Made by a program: the position numbers and the translations under genes. Of a stretch of 64,000 nucleotides of DNA, positions 10,182 to 20,313 are shown in pieces. Origin of the DNA: Beroe forskalii (taxonomy: Eukaryota > Ctenophora > Nuda > Beroida > Beroidae). The DNA is taken from NCBI GenBank assembly GCA_011033025.1, contig WFMF01000525.1:51959-115958 (forward strand), in the 5' to 3' direction. The first letter of the stretch is position 1. Every line of letters begins with the position of its first letter. Below the pieces are notes generated by a model. The model saw only the letters and a program-made list of their open reading frames with translations. It ran no database searches and was not told the origin of the DNA.

Positions 10182-11933
10182 TCACCTGTAGAAGGTGTCA
10201 AAGTCCGACATTTCGCTGCCTCCCAGCACCGCCACACCCGCCACCGCCCTGGGCGTGGTCATGGGCGTCACCTGCACCCAGTCCTGCAGGCGGGGGTCGA
10301 AACACTCAACACTGTTCAGGTACGCCCGGTCGAAGCCGCCAACGGCGTAGATTTTATCTGATAAGATAGCCACGCCCACGCCGTCACGTGAGGTTTTGAG
10401 GTTAGCCACCACCTCCCACTTGTTGACGCGAGGGTCGTACGCCTCCACTTTGTCTATGGGCGTGGCAGTGCCGTGCCCGCCCACCGCGTATATCCGCCCG
10501 TGCAGCACGCACAGTCCGAAGCCCTGTCGGTTGTCTATCATGGGCGCCACGGGGCTCCACTTGGCGCTGTGCGGGTGGTAGCGCTCCACGCTGTTCAGGA
10601 CCCGCACGCCGTCAGTGCCGCCAGCCACGTAGAGCCACCCAGAGTACGCCACCACGCCGGGGAAGCAGCGCCGCGTGCCCATGGGCCGCACCACCTCGCC
10701 CCACTCGTTGAGCTGCGCGTCGTAGCACTCCGCCGAGTTGAGGTGCGTCACGCCGTCGTCGCCGCCCACCGCGAATATGCGGCCTCCGAGCACTGCCGCC
10801 CCCACCCCCGACCTGTGTATCCGCATGGGGGTCACGTTAGTCCACTTGTTCTGCACCGGGTCGTAGCACTCCACACTGTTGAGGGTCATGCCCCCCGTGG
10901 TGCCGCCCATCGCGTACATCTTGTTGTCCAGCACCGCCACGCCCATCCGGGTCCGGGCCTTGGTCATGGGCGCCACCAGCGACCACTCGTTCTTCCGCAG
11001 ACTGAAGCACTCCACACTGCTCGTCACGTTGCTGGAGCTCTCGTGGCCACCCACGCAGTACAGCATGCCGGCCGTGCTCTTGCGCGGCTCCGTCTTGCTG
11101 GAGTGGAGCTTGGGGCGGCGCCCCGGCAGCAGGTGGAAGTTCTTAGCCTCGTCCAGGAGCTCCATGCAGGCGGGGTTGTTGCGGACCAGGTCCTCCTTGG
11201 AGACCTTGTCCACCAGATAGACAGTGCTGAGGAGCGGCAGTCTCACTGAGTTGAGCAGCTCGGGGAGGTAGAGCAGACGGTCCTGCTCGAAGCGGTCGCC
11301 CTGCTCCACCCACCGGATCACGGCCTCGTAGACCAGCTCCTCGCTGGGGATGTTGATGTCGTCCCGCTCTATGAGCTCGCCCACCTGGGTGTGGGTCAGG
11401 GAGAGGAACTCCTCGGAGGAGGTGACCTCCACGAAGTGCTCGAGCACGTAGTCCGAGGCGGTGAGCAGCAGCTCCTCACACGTGTGCAGCTCAGCAAAGC
11501 TCCGGATCCCGATGGCGTTGGAGGGCGTCAGCTGCTTCTCCAGGAAGTCACAGCAGATCTCAATGACGCAGTGGAGCTGCATGAGGGAGGCAGCGCTCAG
11601 TAGCCCCTGCACGTTCTCTATCGTCACTTCCAGCTGGGAGGTGTACGCGAACTCTATCAGCAACTCCAGCACCTCCGGCTCCACCCCCTTGATCTGGATG
11701 ATATCTTGCTTGCTCTCGCTCATGGGTCCCGTGAACATGGCGCAGAAGTAGCTGCTGCACCCCGCCAAGACCACCCGGTGGGCCGGCACTTGGTGGGCGC
11801 CCACCATCAGCACCACGTCGCACAGCACGTTGTTCTTACGCAGCTGGTTCATCTTCACCAGCGTCGCCAGGGCGTAGTGCTGCGGCATGAACTGCAGCCC
11901 GTCACGCCCTTCTTTCGCCGAGCTGGTCGCCAT
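10182..11933 (-). CDS. kelch-like protein (BTB-BACK-Kelch), intronless
   Basis: One uninterrupted 583-residue frame. Its ATG lies in a strong CACCATGG context. A BTB domain (about residues 28-137; LCDVVLMVGAHQVPAHRVVL) is followed by a BACK domain (about 140-245; FAELHTCEELL). Six kelch repeats (about 290-575) each carry GG doublets and the Y/F...W pattern. Such proteins are substrate adaptors of Cullin-3 ubiquitin ligases: BTB and BACK bind CUL3 and the kelch propeller binds substrate. The sequence is near the KLHL2/3/17/18/20 group, but I cannot choose one. By eye it is much richer in G+C than its flanks. Absence of introns suggests either a retrocopy or ancient intron loss. The open frames on the other strand here are shadows. 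Confidence 0.95.
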   Translation of the reverse strand: MATSSAKEGRDGLQFMPQHYALATLVKMNQLRKNNVLCDVVLMVGAHQVPAHRVVLAGCSSYFCAMFTGPMSESKQDIIQIKGVEPEVLELLIEFAYTSQLEVTIENVQGLLSAASLMQLHCVIEICCDFLEKQLTPSNAIGIRSFAELHTCEELLLTASDYVLEHFVEVTSSEEFLSLTHTQVGELIERDDINIPSEELVYEAVIRWVEQGDRFEQDRLLYLPELLNSVRLPLLSTVYLVDKVSKEDLVRNNPACMELLDEAKNFHLLPGRRPKLHSSKTEPRKSTAGMLYCVGGHESSSNVTSSVECFSLRKNEWSLVAPMTKARTRMGVAVLDNKMYAMGGTTGGMTLNSVECYDPVQNKWTNVTPMRIHRSGVGAAVLGGRIFAVGGDDGVTHLNSAECYDAQLNEWGEVVRPMGTRRCFPGVVAYSGWLYVAGGTDGVRVLNSVERYHPHSAKWSPVAPMIDNRQGFGLCVLHGRIYAVGGHGTATPIDKVEAYDPRVNKWEVVANLKTSRDGVGVAILSDKIYAVGGFDRAYLNSVECFDPRLQDWVQVTPMTTPRAVAGVAVLGGSEMSDFDTFYR

Positions 11934-12629
11934 GGTGATAGGGTTATTTTATAGCATCAACTGATCCATCGCTATACATGGCTGTAAGAGTGTAAGGGGT
12001 TATGTCAGAGGTTCTAAAACAATGCATGCATCATCATAATTACACGAAATCATCGAGTAATTCTCTGGACTGTACTAGGGGAAGGAGTAGGAGGACACAA
12101 TTCTCCACAAAGGTGATCAGAATGAGTTCTAATTTTGGAGCGATCAAAAACCAAAGTTGTTGGCAAATTGAGAAATAAAGATGCAATAAGGTGCCACCCT
12201 GAATAAATAACGATAAGAAAAGTAACATGATAACAAATTACATTATAATTGGTAAAATATATTCGTCGAATGAATGAACAATGAAAATTATTCTAAAATT
12301 GTTGTTGTCAATAAAAGGCCAAAATATGGTCTTCTCAGTTGGATGAATCTTAAACAAAATGTCCAAAACGTCGATACCAGCTGATATATAATAGTCATAC
12401 CTATTCTTTTGACCAGAGACGTGTTAAAAGAAGAGGTCTGGCGGACATAAACATGGATCAATCGAACAATAATCAAATTAAAAATAAACAAAGCTCAGCA
12501 TAGCAGCTAGCCTCCCATTAAATTAATAAAAGTAATGTAGTACAAAGCGATTCCTCGCCTAATTCTGGCTCGTATTATGCAATATTATACGTTGAATAAT
12601 ATACCTAGAGTTGGCATTTAAACTTAGCG
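11934..12629. other. upstream flank of the kelch-like gene
   Basis: AT-rich with no recognised gene or repeat. It must contain the kelch-like promoter, but no motif is convincing. Confidence 0.4.
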
Positions 12630-13125
12630 TATGTTCACAGTGCAAAGCTTGTACAAATTGTACACGGCTGCATAATTCCGATCGTAACATAAATTGAGTA
12701 CACAAAATGTACACGACATTGTACAATGCATAACTTCTTTTTGTGCATACATTAGTACACAAAATGTACACATTGTACCATGCATACCTTCAGTGCACAA
12801 ATGTACACGACATTGTGCAATGTATAACTTCAGTGAACAAAATGTACACAACATTGTACAATGTATGAATTCAGTGCACAAATGTACACGACATTGTACA
12901 ATGCATAACTTCAGTGCACATAATGTACACGACATTGTACAATGCATAACTTCAGTGCACATAATGTACACGACAATGTACAATGCATTCATTCAGTGCA
13001 CAAATGAACACAAAATGAACACGACATTGTACACGACATTGTACAATGCATACCTTCAGTGCACAAATTAACGCAAATGTACACAACATTGTACATTTCA
13101 TACCTACAGTGCACTTCATGTAAAC
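12630..13125. repeat. about 41-bp minisatellite, roughly eleven copies
   Basis: Repeats of AGTGCACAAATGTACACGAC and ATTGTACAATGCATAACTTC lie directly downstream of SUB1. The unit is rich in internal palindromes (TGTACA, TGCA). Open frames on both strands reflect the repeat. Confidence 0.95.
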
Positions 13126-13149
13126 GCACTGGTGCACTCATCTCGCCCC

Positions 13150-13922
13150 CTACGTTATCTTCTCGATCTCCTTGTCAACTACACTCATGAGTTTGCAGAG
13201 TTTCCTCCATTCCGGAATGTTGAGAGATATGCCCTTCTTGCCGGGCATCAGTCCTGTCTTGCCCTGGTACATCTCACGGATGTCCACCAGAGGCTTGCCT
13301 TTGAAGTCACGGACCTAAGGGCGGATGCCAATGATGACACATCAAGAATAAGGGAATGATGAAATGGTCGGTGCGGTGAGCATGAAATGTTCAGGGCAGG
13401 CTTTGGGGGAATGAAGGTGTTAGAGAATGAAGGTACTAGATAAATGCTTACACCATCTGTCGCTGTTATTCGTTCAGGAAATAATCTGAACCCAGGTCAA
13501 TAATTAGACAAATAAATAATTAGATACCTGAATCCTCCTCATCCTCTTCTCGTCGATCCAGAAAGCTCCGGGCTCCAGACCCGTGTTGCTGACGTCATCA
13601 AAGCTATCATCCCCGCTGTCCGATGCTACTGGCTTCTTCTCTTTCTTGCTCTTTTTCTTCGGTTCTTCCTCCTCTTTGGCGGGTTTCTTTGGCTCCTCCT
13701 TCGGCTTCTGAGAGGAGGATTTGAAGTAGAGGTCAAGTAACTTATTCAATAACATGGGCAAATGAACAAAGAATGTCTTTCCCTTCCATGAAATACATTG
13801 AAATGTGGTGGAACAATCTAGGTTCGTACTATAGCAGTTGTGATAGCTGATAGCTTGGCTACAGGTTCCTCGTCAGAGCTGGCTGATAGGCTGTCATCAC
13901 TACTCACGTCCCTCTTAGGCAT
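13150..13922 (-). CDS. SUB1: SUB1 / PC4 transcriptional coactivator, three exons
   Basis: Exons at 13863-13922, 13528-13707 and 13150-13314 all join in phase 0 to give 134 residues. The N-terminus (MPKRDVSSDDSLSASSDEEP) is the Ser/acidic region expected of PC4. A Lys-rich linker and a second acidic stretch follow. The last exon is the single-strand DNA-binding fold, with VRDFKGKPLVDIREMY and MPGKKGISLN matching the family core. PC4 acts in the nucleus as an RNA polymerase II cofactor and ssDNA binder. Donors are GTAGCC and GTATCT; acceptors are CTCTCAG and CCCTTAG. Length fits the family (about 127 residues in vertebrates). It lies 0.8 kb downstream of CLUAP1 on the same strand. Confidence 0.93.
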
Positions 13923-14511
13923 AGCTAGGCTGGGAGAAAACCTGCGGTTAAATTCAACGACCAACACAAAAGAGCAAGAGTAACACATCAATGAAGTGAT
14001 CACTATCAGGCAAGTTTAAATATGTGATCGAAGTGATGAAAATTCGTCAGAAGACGGCATCACCAGAAGAAATCATGCAATCCAAGTAGTCAGTGTAACA
14101 GGCAAGGAAGTAAACCTACATAAATATGAAAATAAATATTATTTACAGATAATTTACAATTAACATAATTACACTTCTGACACTGTATACACGGGTTATT
14201 GGTTAGCAACTGAAACCAGTTCAGTCTAATCTGGAAAATCAAATGTATATGGGTTATGGGATGCTTAGTTATGGGTAAATGGGGTATACGCATTATGTAT
14301 CGAAAATCAGAACTTTCTGGTAGATAAGTAGAACATATTTTTAGGGACGCATCTAAACTTTGATTAGAACTGTCGTTCGCTTAATCATTCTCTATGCTTG
14401 ATCTAATGTTTGTCAACACATTTACAAACCGGTGTCCTCAAGACAGCATTACACATGAAACACTGATCCGGAACAAATACGACGCTGACAAAAGCTACAA
14501 ATTCATGGCAC
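13923..14511. other. intergenic between SUB1 and CLUAP1
   Basis: AT-rich, no gene recognised. It should contain the SUB1 promoter. Confidence 0.4.
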
Positions 14512-14667
14512 TATACTCCGCGTATTGTAAATTGGCGGATTGCTCGGATTTTTGCAAAATCAGATACCACCGTCTGATTGATCCATTTGGTATCAAACAC
14601 GAAGGAGATCACGTGGTAGGGTCGCGAAAATCCGAACAATCCGCCAACTCATAATACTCGGAGTATA
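14512..14667. mobile_element. 156-bp MITE-like element
   Basis: Inverted ends of about 43 bp (left ATACTCCGCGTATTGTAAAT then TGGCGGATTGCTCGGATTT; right end the complement with a few mismatches). It lies just beyond the CLUAP1 stop codon, in its likely 3' UTR. No coding capacity. Confidence 0.75.
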
Positions 14668-14688
14668 ATCCGAGAGATGAGAGAGTGC

Positions 14689-17600
14689 TCAGAAGTCGAT
14701 ATCGTCGCTGTCCTCCTTCTCGTCATAGTTCTCAGAGTCGGTCTCATCGTCGTCTTCCTCGTCCGAGAGCGGCATTTCCCCCTCCTCCCCTTCCCCTGCC
14801 AACTCACTGCCCGACGAGATGTACTCGCTTCCCTCCTGAATGGGTCACGTGTTAACCAGGTCACATGATAACAGGCAGGTCACGTGATCAGACAGTCATG
14901 TCACGTGATAAAGGATAAAGGAGATGGAAACTATGTTTGTGGCAACTAAATCTGGCTGTTCGATGAAAAATTGAGATACTTTAAAGTAAGAACTAAATAA
15001 AAATCAACAAAACCTGGAACTTGGCCACTTGGGTGTTTATTGAAATCATTTTCACAATACCACGTGACATTGTTGCATCATCACGTGACTTTGACTACAC
15101 ATGCTACTTAAAATGAACATCATGTAATCCAATGCCACCCCACACAGTACCTCGCTCTCAGTATCGGATGCCTCCATAGCTCCCACCACTCGTGGGTTCC
15201 GGCTCTTCGCTTCCTTCACTTCTTCCCCGTCGCTATCTTCCGCGAAGTTCTCAAACGTGTCCGTCTGGTTAAACAGCTTCTTTTCTTCTTCCCGCAGTTG
15301 ATCCTGCATTCTTCGCAACTGTTTCTCGGTTTCCTGGAGGATTTCGGAGATTTTAAGGCTCGAAGTTCAAACACAAGGAAATATTCTATTCCCATATTTG
15401 TATTCATGGTCAGCCCTCTAAATCACCAGGTCTTTGATTAAGAATATGGAGTCTCGTTCGTCTGAAAAGCATGATGAGTTCCTTACCTACTATGAGACCT
15501 GTAGCAGACACTTGCTGTCTGCTCCATAAATACGAAAAGACGAAGAATTTAAGCTCCCCTCCTGCGTCCGAGGTGGCGAAACGTTCACACACAGCAGTAG
15601 TGTGTTACTCCATAAAGTGGAGGTAATACTATAATAATATAAGGGGAATTGGAGTACGACTGCATAACACTGGGGTAGGCGAGTTAGACACTCAGTGGGA
15701 GAACAGTGTAGTGTTCGATTTGCAGTATTTTGATATGTTTGTAGTATACCCATACACCTTGATAGATAAGATCTTGGATTAATCCATTACGTGGAGGTAA
15801 GGGGGAGTTGAAGTACTAGTACATAACACTGAGGATTTTAAAGGCTCGAAGTTCAAACACAAGGAAATATTCCATTCCCATATTTGTATTCATGGTCAGC
15901 CCTCCGCATCACCAGGTCTATGATTAAGAATATGGAGTCTCGTTCGTCTGAAAAGCATGATGAGTTCCTTACCTACTATGAGACCTATAGCAGATACTTG
16001 CTGTCTGCTCTAAAATTTATACGAAAAATGTAAGCTTCCCTCTAGCATCAGAGGCGGGGAAACGTTGACACACAGCAGTACTGTGTTAGTCAAGAGTTGA
16101 AGTTTAAACGAAATAACTGATACGAGAGAATTGTTATCAGAAGCTTTCGAAAATCATGGGATTATCGTCGTACTGTGTTACTCCATCACGTGGAGGTAAG
16201 GGGGAGTGGAGTACTACTATACTGGGGTAGTGGAGTTAGGCACTCTGTGGGAGAAAAGTGCAGCTAAATCTCTCATCTTTCAAGAGTCTTACAATTTTAC
16301 GTAACATTTCACGTAACATTTTGAGCACCATTTTACCTCCACTTTGACTTGCTGCTGTCTATCGTAGGCATCCACAATCTGCTCCAAGTACGTGAGATTC
16401 CTGAACTTCTCCATGTACACCTCGTACATCTTCTTCAGATCTCCTTCCAGCTTCTCGAACTCGTCCATGAACGCAGGCCGCACGTTTTGCAGACTCTTCA
16501 GACGTTTGTTGTTACGTTCCAGCTCCGCTTTTTTTCTTCTCGATCTTAGCTTCCAGGTTTGCTTCGTCGTTTGCAATGTTGTCCAACTTGTGCTGCGTTC
16601 CTTTGATTTCATTCTGAGAGATTTAGTATGGTCAGGAGTATTGTTTATTACGTAAAGGAGTTTTTAATTTAAACAAGTTGTAAGTTATAAGAGACCACGA
16701 GTTGCACATTGAACAGGGGCGTTTAAATTGTCGCATACAATACGTCTTCATCAGCCTTAAAAAGAAGTCGATTCAATCACTTAATTGCCACAACACTGAC
16801 CCAAACACGTGTTTTAATCGCTCACCTCCACAGTAACGACTTTGTTCTTCATGCCTTGTTCGATCTGCGTCATCTCGAGGGGCCTGGCGACGGCCGCTAA
16901 CCGCAGTTCTCTGAGATCTACCTCCATAGCCAGCAGTTCGTACAGCTTAGCCCCACTCATGGTAATGTCAGACGCTAGCTGACGGGCTTGCTTCAGCTCT
17001 GATATCTGAATAGGACAGTCAAATGCATGGTTTGGTTATTGAGAATATGTTTCATGATTGATTTAGGTACTGTAACTAATGGTAAACATTATAAGCTATT
17101 TCCTTTGAATGTTCACGTGAAAAATTAAAAGTACAGCACGTTGAATATGTCAGAATCAAGCGATGTCATTGACAGTTTACGTGGATTTGACGCAAGTCAA
17201 CGATCAAGACGTTGTGATGACTCGTTTTATTTTTCAACGTTAAATTTAATCCATGCAGTGCACTAAAATCTACAAAGCGGTAATGAATACGTACGTGAAA
17301 TTAAAATTTCAAAAGCGCGAGATATGAATAACAATGAAAATTCGCATCACAACTTTTGTCAAATGTTTGCTAGTGAAAAAAGCACTTTTACGTAAGGCGC
17401 GGAGTTACAACAAAACGGAATGCAAACACTTGACAGTAGATGAAACAAACAACAACAACAGCAGGTAATAAACCTTGTTAGAAATATCAAAGGATCGCTC
17501 GGTGACATCCTCGTTAGCCAGCTCCGACTTGTTCGACTTGACAGCGTTGTACAGCATCGTCACAACTTTCAGCATCTCTTGCACGCTATACCCGTCAGCC

Positions 17601-19311
17601 ATGTACAACTTCTTAGGGTTCAGTTTTATCCGAGTCTTAGTTGCCTGAAAGAATAAGACAATAGACATACCTTCAAAACAAACAGTTGTACAAGATAGAA
17701 TGAGAGATCCTAAAACCGATCAAAGCGTAGCAAACTCAAGTCTTTGGATAGCCATTTAAGCGTGACACCTGAATACCAGAACCGTAGACTGGTGTCAGCA
17801 ATACGACATACTGGTGTCAGCAATACAACAAACTGGTGTCAGCAGTACGACATACTGGTGTCAGCAATACGACATACTGGTGTCAGCAATACGACATACT
17901 GGTGTCAGCAATACGACACACTGGTGTCAGCAATACGACATACTGGTGTCAGCAATACGACACACTGGTGTCAGCAATACGACATACTGGTGTCAGCAGT
18001 ACGACATACTGGTGTCAGCAATACGACACAACTGGTGTCAGCAATACGACATACTGGTGTCAGCAATACAACATACTGGTGTCAGCAATACGACATACTG
18101 GTGTCAGCAGTACTCGGACTGGTGTCAGCAGTACTACATACTGGTGTCAGCAATACGACAAACTGGTGTCAGCAAAACGACAAACTGGTGTCAGGAATAC
18201 GACAGTACGACACACTGGTGTCAGCAATACGACAAACTGGTGTCAGCAATACGACATACTGGTGTCAGCAATACGACAAACTGGTGTCAGCAATACGACA
18301 TACTGGTGTCAGCAATACGACATACTGGTGTCAGCAATAAGACATACTGGTGTCAGCAGTACTACATATTGGTGTCAGGAGTAAACCAAATTGGTGTCAG
18401 CAATACGAAATGATGGTGTCAGCAACACATACTGGTGTCATTGATACGAAAGACTGATGAACGTGATAATGCATACTGGTGTCAGCTTCGTGACACACTG
18501 GTGTCACTAACACAGCACACTAGTGTCACCAACACAGCACTCTGTCGTCCTCTGTGTCGATATCGTGAGGTAGACTAGCATTGGGCTCGTACCTGAAAAA
18601 TTCATTGTTATTCCTCCCTTCCAATCATAATCTACAGTTATCTGACATCACGAACGAGTACAATACTTAAGTGGACAGTACACCCCGTACGAGGAATATC
18701 CAAGAGGGGCAATAATTCTGGGGATAAGTTTCATATCAGAAATGTTCGACACTGTTACGAACTTTCATGAAATTGATGCGGTTCAAGATTCATTAATTCT
18801 CCACTGCAAAAGATTGATAGTGATTGTCAACTATAAAAGATTCAAATAATAAAACCTATCTTGCGCACTGAAAAGAATTGTGTAACATTTTCCAACCTTT
18901 TGACGAGCCACATCAGTATTTCTGCCACAAGAGGAAAGTTCGGCTGCCTGAAGTTCTCCATTGATATCTGCCTGGGGTAGCCCAACGACCTCATCATCTC
19001 AGTGAAATCTGGAGGGAAATGGGTTGATCATTGAACATGCCTGGGGGAGGAAAATAGCTCTGTAGTTAGCGGTTACATGTGGAAGTGGTGACCTTATACC
19101 GCAACTTACACAGTCGAGGTAACTGGAAAATGGACGAGGCATGCCGAGTTCATTATTGAAAGTATACGGTCACAGCTGAGAAAATCAATTTTCATCTTAA
19201 GCTTTTTTGCACTGTTATTCAGTGAAGACCTTGTAACCAAACTAACACAGTAGCTAAATCAAGCTTGGGAGGGGTATAATTGTACTCACATCTGAGATCT
19301 TTGAACGACAT
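14689..19311 (-). CDS. CLUAP1: CLUAP1 / IFT38, intraflagellar transport protein, eight exons
   Basis: Exons lie at 19290-19311, 18897-19008, 18541-18592, 17474-17644, 16826-17005, 16337-16613, 15151-15333 and 14689-14835. The first three encode [22 protein letters not shown] and [17 protein letters not shown]. Later exons give [41 protein letters not shown] and [14 protein letters not shown], then an acidic tail ending DIDF. This is the IFT-B subunit CLUAP1, needed to build cilia: an N-terminal calponin-homology-like domain followed by coiled coil. Two defects are visible. An 11-residue segment conserved in relatives is absent between exons 3 and 4. Exon 6 is 277 nt, one more than a multiple of three, because of an A7 run near 16530-16536. 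Otherwise phases agree and length (about 380 codons) fits, so an assembly error is as likely as decay. Confidence 0.93.
15349..16080. repeat. direct duplication inside CLUAP1 intron
   Basis: About 250 bp at 15349-15600 recurs at 15833-16080 in the same orientation with few differences (for example GGCTCGAAGTTCAAACACAA in both). Shorter fragments such as the CACGTGGAGGTAAGGGGGAG motif also repeat. The first copy starts only 16 bp from the exon 7 acceptor. Confidence 0.85.
17775..18540. repeat. 22-bp minisatellite, about 30 copies, in CLUAP1 intron
   Basis: The unit contains CTGGTGTCAGCAATACGACA. Forward open frames of about 200 residues in all three phases come from the periodicity and are not genes. 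The array fills the intron where a short conserved CLUAP1 exon would be expected. Confidence 0.95.
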
Positions 19312-19831
19312 TCTTTACTTTGAACCTTGCACAATGTACTACCTAGATCAGATGATGTCAGTGCATCTAAAGACTATACTTCACGTATTAGAAATTGTTC
19401 TCATCTGAGATTGAACGACATTCTCTCGAACCTTGCACAAAGCCTATAGATCAGATGATATTTCCTTAGTATATGAAATTGGCGGATTATGATACCAGAG
19501 CCAAACGGACCTAACAGGTGGCTTCATCTGACGTTGGCAATATCAGATGCAATTATCTGGTTGGCCCATTTGGTATGACACAAGGGTCAAAGGCATGAGA
19601 AAGCTGGTCATGGGGCATAAAATAGTATCAAAATTATCTGGGTGTTGCAATCTGGGTGTATTTGGAATCAGAAATTAAGCATCTACGAGCATGTCAATGG
19701 TCAGTAAACAAGCTGTTTTCTTGCAGGTTCCATGGCATATCCAATGATTTGAAAATACAAAATATGTCAAATACACTACATTGAACCATATTTCACAATG
19801 AATTACAATATCATCAAACTATCATAATAAA

Positions 19832-20031
19832 AATTTCGAGACGAATAAGACGACAAGGTATAAAGTTTCGAATTTCAAAGGGAAATAAATATCAAAGAAC
19901 AATTAAAATTGCAATGTTCCAATATGTTCAATGAACCATGTTTGTGTGACATCGGACATAGAACATATTGAAATGCAAATTGTTCTTTGCTATGATATAG
20001 CTTACTTTTTTCGTCTTATTTGTCTGGAAAT
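19832..20031. mobile_element. about 200-bp foldback/MITE-like element
   Basis: The ends read ATTTCGAGACGAATAAGACG and, on the complement, ATTTCCAGACAAATAAGACG. Inner parts (CAAAGAACAATT and its complement) continue the inverted similarity. It lies between CLUAP1 and INTS5. Confidence 0.65.
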
Positions 20032-20313
20032 AAGGTGAAAATTCTATATTTAATGAACCTAGTTTCTATCATAGTTATAGCTTCAGTGAAAATTAAAGTA
20101 TAGAATTTGATGTGTAATGATATAGGTAAAATAAGACACAAAATGAAAATAGCAGGTTCAAGAGTCAAGTAAGTTTGGGGTTTACCAAATTAAAAATACT
20201 GCTTTTATGATTAAAGATGAAATTAAACAACAATAAGATATCAAAAACCTACACCATTAAAAAGTTTAATTTCGCCAAGCCACAATGATTGTGAATCTAA
20301 GAATCAGCTCGTA

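Noticed and set aside
10473..11249. 258-codon forward frame opposite the kelch-like gene
   Set aside because: A shadow of GC-rich coding DNA on the other strand; the minus frame has clear BTB, BACK and kelch motifs.
12559..13137. Overlapping Cys/His-rich frames on both strands
   Set aside because: By-products of the 41-bp minisatellite downstream of SUB1.
17744..18413. Three overlapping forward frames of about 200 residues rich in Gly-Val-Ser/Tyr-Trp-Cys
   Set aside because: Produced by the 22-bp minisatellite inside a CLUAP1 intron; all three phases are equally open.
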